From Kuafuiihalomonas sp039024635 (GTDB taxonomy: Bacteria > Myxococcota > Kuafuiibacteriia > Kuafuiibacteriales > Kuafuiibacteriaceae): a stretch of 64,000 nt of DNA. The position numbers and the translations under genes are program-made. Numbering within the stretch: the first letter of the stretch is position 1; each line of letters opens with the position of its first letter. The notes beneath the pieces were generated by a model. The model was not told the DNA's origin. It was given only the letters and a program-made list of their open reading frames with translations, and ran no database searches. This document shows, piece after piece, positions 51,245 through 59,462 of this stretch. The stretch lies in NCBI GenBank assembly GCA_039024635.1, contig JBCCQA010000019.1, forward strand, positions 1-64,000. Direction: 5' to 3'.

Positions 51245-52294
51245 ATGACGACAGCAGCGAGCGAGCTGGCGAGCAGCTGGAGCGAGCGTTTGGGCGAGGC
51301 TGGCTATCGAGCGAGCCACGCCGGGCTGGCCATCGGGCTTGGCGTGACCCTGCGCGGTCTGATGCGCGCCTTTACGCCCGAAGAGATTCGGCCTCCTGAC
51401 CCCAAAGCAGGCAAGGCCCTGGTGGAGCGCTTTCGGGCTCTCCTCGACCGAGACTTGGAGAACGTGCGGCGCGGCTTTTATCCGCGCGAGCTGCTGTTCC
51501 AGTTCCCGTACCTGACCTACCTGCGCCGCTTCCCCGAGAACGTCATGGAGTTTCCGCGCATCGCGAGCCGCAAGCACCGGGCGGGTTACAAGGAGCTCCC
51601 AGAAGGGGTCGACCTCTCCCAGTACCCCAAGTACTACACCCGCAACTTCCATTGGCAGACCGACGGCTGGTTCAGCCGACGCTCGGCTCGGATGTACGAC
51701 CTCCAGGTCGAGATGCTCTTCGTCGGCACGGCGGACATCATGCGCCGGATGAGTATTCCGCCTGTGGTCGAGGCGACCCGGCACCTGTCTTCACCCCGCA
51801 TACTCGATCTCGGTTCGGGCACCGGCCGATTCCTGTTGCAGCTGTCCCGAGCCTTGCCCCAGGCCCGAATCACCGGCCTGGATCTGAGCCCCTTCTATCT
51901 GAAGGAAGCGGCGGAGACTCTGGCAACGCAGCCCCATGTCGCATTGGTGGCCGAGAACGCCGAGGCCACGCCCTTCCGCGAGGAGGCCTTCGACTGCGTG
52001 ACTTCGGTCTTCCTCTTGCACGAGGTCCCTCGGTCAACCCGCCGCACCATCGCTCGCGAGGCCTTCCGCTTGCTGCCCAGCAGGGGATGCTTCGTGGTCA
52101 ACGACTCGGCCCAACTTCAGGACAGCGAAGACCTGAAGGCGGCCCTGGAGGGCTTCGCCAGCACCTACCACGAGCCCTATTATAGGGATTACACGAAGGA
52201 TCCGGTGGAGGGCGTCCTGGCCGAGGCGGGTTTCGAGATCGCCTCGAGCGAGACCCATTCGGTCTCGAAGGTGGTGGTCGGGCGCAAGCCCTGA
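51245..52294 (+). CDS. SAM-dependent methyltransferase (class I) with N-terminal extension
   Basis: 349 residues. The first 180 residues are a helical extension with no recognised domain (FYPRELLFQFPYLTYLRRFP). A Rossmann methyltransferase follows: SPRILDLGSGTGRFLLQLSR, GLDLSPFYLKEAAETL, AENAEATPFREEAFDCVTSV, and HEVPRSTRRTIAREAFRLL. The substrate is not predictable. It opens 53 bases before the DsbA-like gene on the same strand. Confidence 0.83.
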   Translation: MTTAASELASSWSERLGEAGYRASHAGLAIGLGVTLRGLMRAFTPEEIRPPDPKAGKALVERFRALLDRDLENVRRGFYPRELLFQFPYLTYLRRFPENVMEFPRIASRKHRAGYKELPEGVDLSQYPKYYTRNFHWQTDGWFSRRSARMYDLQVEMLFVGTADIMRRMSIPPVVEATRHLSSPRILDLGSGTGRFLLQLSRALPQARITGLDLSPFYLKEAAETLATQPHVALVAENAEATPFREEAFDCVTSVFLLHEVPRSTRRTIAREAFRLLPSRGCFVVNDSAQLQDSEDLKAALEGFASTYHEPYYRDYTKDPVEGVLAEAGFEIASSETHSVSKVVVGRKP

Positions 52295-52347
52295 ACTTTG
52301 CCCTTCTCGAGTTGAAGCTTCCAGCCGTCCGTGCGACCCACGGGCCC

Positions 52348-53409
52348 ATGAAGCGCTGGATTCTGCTCGGGCTGTTCGTCACGGGCTGCGCCCAAACCGA
52401 CGGTGGATCGGCCACCGCCACCGCCAACGCCGCCGAGCCAAACAAGGCTGAAGGTGCGGAGAGCGCCGACGGCATGCGACTTCCGGCCGGCGAGGTCGTG
52501 GCCAAGTGGGAAGGTGGTGAGATCACCTATGGAGAGCTCCACGAGAGCGCGGCGGGTGAGCTTCGGAAGATGCGCACTGACTACCTGACCAAGGTGAACG
52601 AGCTAGAGCGTCGGGCCCTGGATCAGAAGGTCGTGGAGGCGCTGGTCGAGTCGGCAGCCGAGAAGGCAGGTACGACGTCCGAAGCGTACATGCGTGGCCT
52701 AGCACCCGAAGACGTCGACGTGACGGACGAGGAGATTCAGAAGTTCTACGACCAGCAGGTCAAAGGCCGTCAACCGATGGAGCAGGTACGGCCCCGCATC
52801 GTGGCCTTCTTGAAGTCGCGGGCGCAGCAGGAGGCCGTCCGAAAGGCGGTCGACGAGCTCAAGGAGAAGGCCAAGGTCAGCGTCACGCTACCCGCCCCCG
52901 AGATCCCCAAGGCTGAGTTCGAGCTCGCCGGTCGACCCTTCAAGGGCCCGGCCGATGCCAAGGTCACGGTGGTGGAGTTCTCGGACTTCGAGTGCCCCTA
53001 CTGCTCGCGGGCTGCCGGACCGACTAAAGCGCTGGTGGACGACAACGAGGGCGTGAAGGTCTACTTCCTTCACTTCCCGCTCAGCTTCCACAAACAGGCG
53101 ATGCCTTCGGCCATCGCGGCCGAGTGTGCCCATGCCCAAGGCAAGTTCTGGGAGATGCACGACAAGCTCTTCGACAACCAGACGGGCCTCGCCGAAGACA
53201 AGTATCCGGTATGGGCCAAGGAGATCGGGCTCGACATGGCGAAGTACGAAGGCTGCGTCGCCGACCCAGCTACCAAGGCGCGGGTCGAAGCCGACATGGC
53301 CATGGGCCAGAAAGCGGGCGTGGGCGGTACGCCGTCCTTCTACATCAACGGTGTTCAGCACCGTGGGGTGCCTGACGACGGCGTCATCAAGGCTGCCCTC
53401 GACAGCTGA
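52348..53409 (+). CDS. lipoprotein with SurA-like helices and DsbA-like thiol domain
   Basis: 353 residues. MKRWILLGLFVTGC is a lipoprotein signal. Residues about 50-180 are helical and similar to SurA-type chaperone N-domains (GEITYGELHESAAGEL, VEALVESAAEKAGTT). Residues 190-353 are a DsbA/DsbG-like thioredoxin domain with CPYC (Cys 216 and 219), cis-Pro in VGGTPSFYING. Likely a periplasmic disulfide oxidase or isomerase. Start ATG 52348. Confidence 0.85.
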   Translation: MKRWILLGLFVTGCAQTDGGSATATANAAEPNKAEGAESADGMRLPAGEVVAKWEGGEITYGELHESAAGELRKMRTDYLTKVNELERRALDQKVVEALVESAAEKAGTTSEAYMRGLAPEDVDVTDEEIQKFYDQQVKGRQPMEQVRPRIVAFLKSRAQQEAVRKAVDELKEKAKVSVTLPAPEIPKAEFELAGRPFKGPADAKVTVVEFSDFECPYCSRAAGPTKALVDDNEGVKVYFLHFPLSFHKQAMPSAIAAECAHAQGKFWEMHDKLFDNQTGLAEDKYPVWAKEIGLDMAKYEGCVADPATKARVEADMAMGQKAGVGGTPSFYINGVQHRGVPDDGVIKAALDS

Positions 53410-53412
53410 GGT

Positions 53413-54480
53413 TCAGCTCCGGGGTCGGGGCCGAAGTAGGACCTGAACCAAGCTCTCCCCCAGCCGGCCGCTGCCCGTGAGCTCGAAGTCGCTGCGCAAC
53501 GTCGAAGCGGTGAACAGCGGGGCGCCTCCCCCCAGAACGCAGGGGATCAGGGTCAGGACCAACTCGTCCACCAGGCCCGCGTCGAGACCGGCCCGGACCA
53601 GGGCTCCCCCGTCCAGGTACAGATCTCGCCCGTCCGCCGCTTCCAGGCCCCGTCCGACCAGCTCTTGTATGGCGCCGCGCTCCGCCCGGACGTTGGGGAT
53701 GTCCGTTTTCAGCGTGCGGTTGGTAGCGACCAAGACGGGTTTGCGGCTGTGGGGCCATGGGCTGTCCAGGCCCGAGGCTACGTCGAAGGTCGTTCTCCCC
53801 ATGAGGATGGCGCCGAACTGTTGGTCGAAGCTCTCGAAATCCAGGGCGTCTCCGCTCGGTACGCCGACCTCCTCCGGTAGCCAGCTGAGGTCATGCTCTG
53901 GCCCGGAGATGAAGCCGTCCAGTGAGGTCGCCAAGTAGACCCGGGTTCGGGGATGGGCCGCCGTTGCCTCCTCCGACAGGCGCATCAAGATCTTCTCTCC
54001 GAAAGCGCCCGGCACTTCTCCCACCCGGTCGAAGCCCAGTTTGAGAAGGACCCTGAGCGATCCTCGGTTGGGCTCGTCCATGCAGCTCGGTATCTCTTCG
54101 AGGCCCGCGTGTCGGCGGGCGTGCTGAATCAGTGCTCGACCCATCTCGGTCGCGAAGCCCCGGCCCGCGAAGGTCTCTTTGACGGCGAAGATGAGTTGAG
54201 GCGTGGGCCCGACCTCTTCCCCGAACACGAAGAATCCACAAAAGCCGATCGTTTCGCCGTCGCTCTGTCGTCGGACTCGCCATAGGCCCAGTCCCGATTC
54301 GGCGTCTCGTTCGGAAGACTTCTGCAAAGTCGTCTCCGTCCATCCCCGAGACATCGACTCGCCATCGAAGAGGTAGCGGCGAATGTAGGGGTCGACCACC
54401 AGAGCGTGAAAGCTGTCGATGTCTTCGAATGGCGCATAGCGGAGCCGCGCACTGCTGGGGACAGGTCGGATCGTCGCCAT
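53413..54480 (-). CDS. GNAT acetyltransferase fused to RibD/DHFR-like reductase domain
   Basis: 355 residues from ATG 54480. Residues 1-165 are a RimJ/RimL-type GNAT domain (RLRYAPFEDIDSFHALVVD, FAVKETFAGRGFATEMGRAL, ARRHAGLEEI, SLRVLLKLGFDRVG). Residues about 178-350 are a RibD C-terminal/dihydrofolate-reductase-like domain (RVYLATSLDGFISGPEHDL, AILMGRTTFDV, KPVLVATNRTL, RDLYLDGGALVRAGLDAGLVDELVLT). The reading frame is continuous with no break, so it is a true fusion rather than two genes. The substrates are unknown; the acetyl acceptor might be a reduced product of the second domain. Confidence 0.85.
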   Translation of the reverse strand: MATIRPVPSSARLRYAPFEDIDSFHALVVDPYIRRYLFDGESMSRGWTETTLQKSSERDAESGLGLWRVRRQSDGETIGFCGFFVFGEEVGPTPQLIFAVKETFAGRGFATEMGRALIQHARRHAGLEEIPSCMDEPNRGSLRVLLKLGFDRVGEVPGAFGEKILMRLSEEATAAHPRTRVYLATSLDGFISGPEHDLSWLPEEVGVPSGDALDFESFDQQFGAILMGRTTFDVASGLDSPWPHSRKPVLVATNRTLKTDIPNVRAERGAIQELVGRGLEAADGRDLYLDGGALVRAGLDAGLVDELVLTLIPCVLGGGAPLFTASTLRSDFELTGSGRLGESLVQVLLRPRPRS

Positions 54481-54539
54481 TTGCCCACGGTCCTCCCTCG
54501 GTTTCGGACTTGGCAATGGGGGGCCCCGGGGGAAGGGCG

Positions 54540-55172
54540 TCAATTCGGCGCGAAGCTCGGGAAATTTCTTAGCCACACGGGTCGAATGGCAGGCCTGAGC
54601 GCGACGCTTCGGGCGAGATTCTCAATTCGTGGGTGGGCAGCTCGGAAGGTCGCATCCAAGTCCCACCGACTGAGGGCGGCGATGTGGACGTCCGCCAAGG
54701 AAAACTCCTCCCCGAGGAGGTAAGGGCCCGGTCCTAGGGACCGTTCGACCAGACTCCATCGTGCCCGCCATTTCTCCAAGGCTCGAGTCTCGAGCTGATC
54801 GCTGTCGTTTGAAACGAAGCGCTCGGGGTGATCGAAGAGCTCGACCAAGGGGTAGAGCTCCGAGGCCGCAAAGAGCAGCCAACGAAGTACCTGCGCCCGC
54901 TCCGGGCTGGCCGTGGGCGGCATGATGCCGGCGTCTGGGTGGCGCTCTGCCAATGTGAGGGTGATGGCGACGGACTCGGTGAGCGTCTCGCCGGCCGGAG
55001 TTCGAAGGCTGGGCATCTTGCCGTGGGGATTCACGGCCGAATAGGCCTCGCCCTTGTGCTCGTCGTTGCGCACGTCCAGGACGTGCATACGCCACTCCAC
55101 GCCGAGCTCGGCGAGAACGGCCTCTACCGTGCTCGAGCCGCTTCCGTAGGCGCCGTACAAGATGTATCCCAC
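54540..55172 (-). CDS. glutathione S-transferase family protein
   Basis: 210 residues from GTG 55172. The N-terminal thioredoxin-like part (ILYGAYGSGSSTVEAVLAEL, NPHGKMPSLRTPAGETLTES) and C-terminal helical domain (SLGPGPYLLGEEFSLADVHIAAL) are those of a soluble GST. It probably conjugates or reduces electrophiles with glutathione. The frame is open far upstream, but the fold begins here. It follows the TetR gene by 44 bases on the same strand. Confidence 0.85.
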   Translation of the reverse strand: MGYILYGAYGSGSSTVEAVLAELGVEWRMHVLDVRNDEHKGEAYSAVNPHGKMPSLRTPAGETLTESVAITLTLAERHPDAGIMPPTASPERAQVLRWLLFAASELYPLVELFDHPERFVSNDSDQLETRALEKWRARWSLVERSLGPGPYLLGEEFSLADVHIAALSRWDLDATFRAAHPRIENLARSVALRPAIRPVWLRNFPSFAPN

Positions 55173-55216
55173 CCGACCAAGCCTATGCCCCGGGCGACGA
55201 AGTGATAAGGGCCGCC

Positions 55217-55816
55217 TCACTCCGTCTGGGCCAGGCGGAGGGCAGCGGGCCCGAGGTCGGCGGCCAGAGCTCGAGCCAGCGTGGATCCGCCGAGCTGGGG
55301 GAGAAGGCCATCGAGCTGCAGGATGATCGCCCCGTGCGCCAAGCTCCAGATCTGGCGGGCCCGCGCCCAAGCCTCTGCGTCGGACCCATGGGGGTCGACC
55401 CGTGCGACGGCATCGACGAGCCGGCCAAAGACGGCCCGGGCAAGGTGTTCGAGCCGGCCGTCGGGATCCGAGAGCTGGGGATCGAACATGGTGCGGTAGT
55501 GGGCGGGGTGGTCCAGGGCAAATTGCACGTAGCGTTTCATCAAGCGCTGGAGTCGAGCCGAGGGCGCTCCCCGCGCGCTGGCCAAGTCCTCGTCCAAGCG
55601 AGCGAAGCCGTCCGCTGCAACCGCCGCGAGGAGCGCGGCCTTGTCCTCGAAGTGGTGGTAAGGCGCGCCAGCGGACACGCCCGCTTCGCGCGCCACCCGG
55701 CGTAGGGAAGGCGAGGGTTCGCCGCCGTCGATCAGCGCCAAAGCCGCATCCAAGAGAGCTCGGCGGAGGTCCCCATGATGCTGCCCCACCTTCCTGCGCT
55801 GGTTCTCGCCCTCCTC
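55217..55816 (-). CDS. TetR-family repressor
   Basis: About 199 residues from GTG 55816; GTG 55789 is also possible, and the frame is open to TTG 55855 inside the operator. HTH: SLRRVAREAGVSAGAPYHHFEDK; then HHGDLRRALLDAALALI as the first helix. The ligand domain (about 80-190) has the WHG-type composition seen in TetR_C_33 members. It is divergent from the SRPBCC gene and precedes the GST gene, both likely targets. The ligand is unknown. Confidence 0.85.
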   Translation of the reverse strand, partial: EEGENQRRKVGQHHGDLRRALLDAALALIDGGEPSPSLRRVAREAGVSAGAPYHHFEDKAALLAAVAADGFARLDEDLASARGAPSARLQRLMKRYVQFALDHPAHYRTMFDPQLSDPDGRLEHLARAVFGRLVDAVARVDPHGSDAEAWARARQIWSLAHGAIILQLDGLLPQLGGSTLARALAADLGPAALRLAQTE

Positions 55817-55829
55817 CACCAGGAATAAA

Positions 55830-55871
55830 TTGACAGTGTTCAACAGATTGTTCAAGTTGAACGTTGTTCAC
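55830..55871. promoter_or_regulatory. palindromic operator between TetR and SRPBCC genes
   Basis: Four GTTCAA-like half-sites occur at 55838, 55850, 55857 (as TTGAAC) and 55866 (GTTCAC). The centre GTTCAA-G-TTGAAC at 55850-55862 is a perfect palindrome. On the plus strand TTGACA at 55830-55835 is a perfect -35 box directly upstream. On the minus strand TTGAAC and an AT-rich tract near 55825-55830 could serve the regulator. Binding by the neighbouring TetR protein is inferred. Confidence 0.6.
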
Positions 55872-55872
55872 C

Positions 55873-56397
55873 ATGAAGGAAATCCGCTTTCTTCCTGGCC
55901 TGTGCGGCCTGGTCACGAGCGCCTGCTCTACGAGCTTCCACCACACCCACCGAAGTGGTGCCGCACCGGCGCAGCTTTGGGCCCGTTGGACCGAGGTCGA
56001 GCAGTGGCCCCAATGGGACACCGAGCTCGAGTACAGCCACTTGGACGGCGCTTTCGAGGCCGGGACCAAGGGCCGACTGAAGGCCGAAGGCAGTCCTGAG
56101 AGTCGCTTCGTTCTCACCGAAGTACGCCCTGAGCGGGGCTACATCTATGAGGTCAAGCTGCCCCTGGCCGCGCTCCAAGTCCGACGTCGAATGCTCCAAG
56201 TGGAGCCGTCGGGTCCAGTCAGCTTCGAGCACGCCGTTCGCTTCAAAGGATTCATGGGCTGGTTCTTCTCCGCTCTGCTCAAGAAGAAGTACGAGCGCGC
56301 GCTCCCCGGCGTCATGGAGCGTCTAGCGGCTCAGGCCGAACTCGAGCCTTCGCCTGAAGGCTCTGGGCCTGTGACTACATCCACACAGGCAGACTGA
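55873..56397 (+). CDS. SRPBCC-family lipoprotein (polyketide cyclase/START-like)
   Basis: 174 residues from ATG 55873. KEIRFLPGLCGLVTSAC is a possible lipoprotein signal. The rest has SRPBCC features: APAQLWARWTEVEQWPQWDTELE, GTKGRLKAEGSPESRFVLTEV, and helix FMGWFFSALLKKKYERALPGVMERL. These proteins bind hydrophobic ligands. Likely controlled by the divergent TetR. Its stop is four bases from the convergent LysR gene. Confidence 0.78.
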   Translation: MKEIRFLPGLCGLVTSACSTSFHHTHRSGAAPAQLWARWTEVEQWPQWDTELEYSHLDGAFEAGTKGRLKAEGSPESRFVLTEVRPERGYIYEVKLPLAALQVRRRMLQVEPSGPVSFEHAVRFKGFMGWFFSALLKKKYERALPGVMERLAAQAELEPSPEGSGPVTTSTQAD

Positions 56398-56401
56398 CCC
56401 T

Positions 56402-57262
56402 TCAGCCCTCGGAAAAGGCTCCACTTGCGGTGGAAGCCAAGACCTCCATGAAGGCACGTACTCGGGCCGTATGCCGAAGATCGAAGTGGGTGAGACACCA
56501 AAGGTCCACGCCGAGTCCGTCCAGCCGCGGTCGCAGTCGGACCAATTCAGGGCCTCCTTCCATGAAGTCAGGGAGGAGGGCGGCGCCCACGCCCGCGCGG
56601 ACGAGCGCGAGCAGCGCGGCAGCGCTACTCACACGGAGCAAAGGCGTGCGCCCATCCTCGAACTCGGCGTACCAGCGTTCGGTGAGGACCGCGCCCTGGT
56701 CCTCGGTGTAGAGAAGCCAAGGCAGCCGTTCGCCCAGGGCCTCTGACCGTTCCAGCAAGACTCTTGAAGCAAAGGGCGCGAACTCCAGTCGACCGACCCG
56801 TCGACCGAAGAGGGAAGGGCTTGGGCTATTGGAGACGCGGACCGCGACTTCGGCCTCCCCCCGGGACAGGTCCAGGAGCCGATTCTCGGTGCAGAGCTCC
56901 AGCTGAACGCCAGGATGAAGGCGTGCATACTCGACGAGGGCCGGCGCGAGCCACTCGCTGAGAGCGTCCACCGTGGTGATCCGAAGGCGACCTTGAAGCT
57001 CCGTCGATCCGCCACTCAACGCACGTTCGAAGGACAGGGCAGCCTGCTCGAGCGCTTCCGCTCGGGCCAGGCTCTCGGTGGCGAGAGCAGTCGGCGTGAG
57101 TCCGTCGTGGGCGGCGACGAATAGATCGACCCCCACGTTTTGTTCCAGGCTTTGCAGACGTCGGCGAACGGTAGAGTGACTGCAGCGGAGCGCCTTGGCG
57201 GCTGCGGAGAGTGAGCCCGCCCGCATCACGGCCAAGAAGAAGCGCGCGTCGTTCCAGTCCAT
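56402..57262 (-). CDS. LysR-family transcriptional regulator
   Basis: 286 residues. HTH at the N-terminus (FFLAVMRAGSLSAAAKALRC, STVRRRLQSLEQNVGVDLFV) and a LysR substrate-binding domain (LRITTVDALSEWLAPALVEY, GVGAALLPDFMEG). Divergent from the haloalkane-dehalogenase-like gene, with a palindrome between them. It probably regulates that gene. ATG 57262. Confidence 0.9.
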   Translation of the reverse strand: MDWNDARFFLAVMRAGSLSAAAKALRCSHSTVRRRLQSLEQNVGVDLFVAAHDGLTPTALATESLARAEALEQAALSFERALSGGSTELQGRLRITTVDALSEWLAPALVEYARLHPGVQLELCTENRLLDLSRGEAEVAVRVSNSPSPSLFGRRVGRLEFAPFASRVLLERSEALGERLPWLLYTEDQGAVLTERWYAEFEDGRTPLLRVSSAAALLALVRAGVGAALLPDFMEGGPELVRLRPRLDGLGVDLWCLTHFDLRHTARVRAFMEVLASTASGAFSEG

Positions 57263-57274
57263 GCCACCCCTGAT

Positions 57275-57290
57275 TGACCGTTATCGGTCA
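57275..57290. promoter_or_regulatory. palindrome TGACCG-TTAT-CGGTCA, probable LysR operator
   Basis: Perfect 6-bp arms with a four-base spacer, 13 bases upstream of the lysR start and 57 upstream of the divergent gene. Its T-N11-A-like dyad and position fit a LysR-type box. Binding is inferred. Confidence 0.55.
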
Positions 57291-57346
57291 GCTTCCGTCC
57301 ACATTGGTTCATTGTCGTTCAGGGGCCAAGACGCCAGACCCGAATC

Positions 57347-58267
57347 ATGACCGACTGGACCTTTGGCGGAACTTGGCCCTTCGAGCCCCAGTGCTGGGAC
57401 AGCCCCCATGGCCGGCTACACTTCATCGACGAGGGGCCTCGCTCGGGTCGACCCGTGGTCATGGTTCACGGAAACCCGACCTGGAGCTACCTGTACCGTC
57501 GCTTCATTCCCGCCCTTACCGCGGCAGGCCATCGGGCCATCGCCTTCGATCATTTGGGGTTCGGTCGCTCCGAGAAGCCCAACCGTCCGGAGCTCTACGG
57601 CATTGAAGCCCACGCTGCCCGCGCTGAAGGCTTGCTGGAGTCTCTGGACCTCGACCAGGCCACCCTCGTCGTCCAGGATTGGGGAGGGCCAATAGGGCTC
57701 GCTTGGGCCGCCCGACATCCGGAACGCGTAGCCAAGTTGTTCATCCTAAACACGTTTGCCCATCGACCCCTCGGAAACGTTCCTTTGCCACTGCCTTTGA
57801 AGCTCTTTCGAACTCCGGGGGTGGGCGAGCTCATGGTCAAAGGCATGCACGCCTTCGTGAAGCAGTTCCTCTTCGGAGCCGGGCTGCGCCATCCAGAACG
57901 ACTCGGAGCTCGGGAGCGAGCAGCCTATCTGAGCCCTCACCCTTCCTGGTCGACAAGGACCCCCATCTTGGTGTTCCCCCGCGAGATCCCCTCCGGTCCC
58001 GAGGGCCGGGTCAGCGACTTTGTGGATGGCGTCCATGGGCGCTTGGTCCCGGTCTTCCGGGAACGGCCGGTTTGCATTGCCTGGCCGATGGGGGACGTCG
58101 CCTTCGGTCCCGAGATCCTCGAGGAGATGTGGCTAGCTGATTTTCCTCATGCCGAGGTTCATCGCATCGAGGACGCCGGACACTACATTCAGGAGGACGC
58201 TCATGAGCACCTCGTGCCCTTGCTCCTTGAGTTCCACGGCCGATCACTCAGCCGAAGGTACGGGTGA
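57347..58267 (+). CDS. haloalkane dehalogenase-like alpha/beta hydrolase
   Basis: 306 residues. HGNPTWSYLYRRFI, nucleophile Asp 111 in VVQDWGGPIGLAW with Trp 112 as a halide-binding residue, Asn 43 in HGNPT as another, and the catalytic His in EDAGHYIQEDA. Asn and Trp together are the halide pair of dehalogenases, so a dehalogenating activity is more likely than an esterase or epoxide hydrolase, but this needs the acid residue confirmed. Divergent LysR control likely. Its end overlaps the next gene by 20 bases. Confidence 0.82.
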   Translation: MTDWTFGGTWPFEPQCWDSPHGRLHFIDEGPRSGRPVVMVHGNPTWSYLYRRFIPALTAAGHRAIAFDHLGFGRSEKPNRPELYGIEAHAARAEGLLESLDLDQATLVVQDWGGPIGLAWAARHPERVAKLFILNTFAHRPLGNVPLPLPLKLFRTPGVGELMVKGMHAFVKQFLFGAGLRHPERLGARERAAYLSPHPSWSTRTPILVFPREIPSGPEGRVSDFVDGVHGRLVPVFRERPVCIAWPMGDVAFGPEILEEMWLADFPHAEVHRIEDAGHYIQEDAHEHLVPLLLEFHGRSLSRRYG

Positions 58268-59453
58268 AGAGGCCTTCGATCGCCTCTCGGCCGGCGGGAT
58301 TGAGATAGCGGGTTCCCGTTCCCGTGAAGCGGGCATGGGTGATCCGGGGTGGCTCGACAGACCGCCACTCGTCGCCTGTCCAGTCCAGCCAATGGCCTCG
58401 ACCCTGATCAAAGACGTGAACTGGCTTATGGAAGTGCTTCGCTAACTCGGCCGCCCAGCCCGTGCCACCATTGACCGAGCCGTCGGGGAGGAGGAGGCCG
58501 ACGATGAAGACCTCTCCTGCCGTTGCGACCTGATGCCAGATAGTCTGCATGAGGGCCTGAAAGTTCGGTGTGTTCGGGAACTTCCTGGCTAGACGCTGCT
58601 CGATGTAGCCCCTAGCGACCTCGCCCTGGCGAAGCTCTTCCGCCGAGAGCTCGACCAGGCCTCGGGTGCGCTCTGGTCGACGCCCCGCGAAGCTGAAGTT
58701 GAGCTCCTGAACGCCATGGCTTTGGGCGCAGGCCCCGAACAGGGCCTCGGCCCCTTCGGCGCCGCCTGACAGCAGCGTGTACGCCCCGGCCGGCAGGGGC
58801 TTGGCCCGCTCGATGAACTCGGGACCTCCCAAGGGCAGCTCGGCGACGTCGATCTCGTCGTTCAAGGGCTGGCCCTCAGAACGCAGGTGCCGCAGCACCA
58901 GCTTCTCGCCCCGGGGAGCCAGATCAACGGCCCGGGTGATGAGGGGGTCAAATCGATCGACGGGGGCGGCGAGACGCCGAACGTCGGGGGCCACGTGAAC
59001 GGTGGCCGTCAGCCATAGCTCGGCCGAAAGGGGACGGGCGAGGCCGATCAGGCCGCCCAGGGTTCCGGCCCGCTCGACCAGGTTTCCGGCCCAATCGAAG
59101 CCGTCAAGCAGCAGCAGCGAAGGGGGGGGCTCCAGGCCCGACCGCAGCGTGCCTTCCAGCAGCTCGGGGGCGATTCGATCCGGGGTCTGAATGAGAAGGC
59201 GACGGTGAAGGCGGGCTCGGTCGGGTCCAGGGATGCCTCTTTGGGTCAGGGCGGCCTCGTACCAGCGACGTAGGTCGTCGACTTGGTCGGCGACTGCAGC
59301 GTGCAGAACGGAACCCTCCGCCATCAGTCGTTCTGCGCCCAGGTGGACGAGGAAGGTGGTTCGTCCGGTCGCGGCTCTGGCCAGGACGACGGAGAGGACC
59401 CCGGGCTCGGCATCGAACCCGAGGCGCCCCGAGAAGCTGCGGGCTGCCACCAC
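58248..59453 (-). CDS. degenerate P-loop domain fused to SLOG-like nucleotide-binding domain
   Basis: 401 residues. Residues 1-215 look like a RecA/KaiC-type P-loop domain whose Walker A has lost its Lys (ARAATGRTTF) though a Walker B-like strand remains (SLLLLDGFDW). Residues 224-401 resemble a SLOG-type Rossmann family: LLSGGAEGAEALFG, FSFAGRRPERTRG, VFIVGLLLPDGSVNGGTGWA, PVHVFDQGRGHWLDW and RFTGTGTRYLN. SLOG domains bind nucleotides and often occur in defence or signalling. The GTG start is nine bases after the fusA stop, so it is likely cotranscribed with fusA. Function unknown. Confidence 0.7.
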   Translation of the reverse strand: MVAARSFSGRLGFDAEPGVLSVVLARAATGRTTFLVHLGAERLMAEGSVLHAAVADQVDDLRRWYEAALTQRGIPGPDRARLHRRLLIQTPDRIAPELLEGTLRSGLEPPPSLLLLDGFDWAGNLVERAGTLGGLIGLARPLSAELWLTATVHVAPDVRRLAAPVDRFDPLITRAVDLAPRGEKLVLRHLRSEGQPLNDEIDVAELPLGGPEFIERAKPLPAGAYTLLSGGAEGAEALFGACAQSHGVQELNFSFAGRRPERTRGLVELSAEELRQGEVARGYIEQRLARKFPNTPNFQALMQTIWHQVATAGEVFIVGLLLPDGSVNGGTGWAAELAKHFHKPVHVFDQGRGHWLDWTGDEWRSVEPPRITHARFTGTGTRYLNPAGREAIEGLFTRTFG

Positions 59454-59462
59454 GCGCCGTCT

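Noticed and set aside
54540..56117. GST reading frame extended to 525 codons
   Set aside because: The extension crosses the antisense of the TetR gene and its operator; the GST fold begins at GTG 55172.
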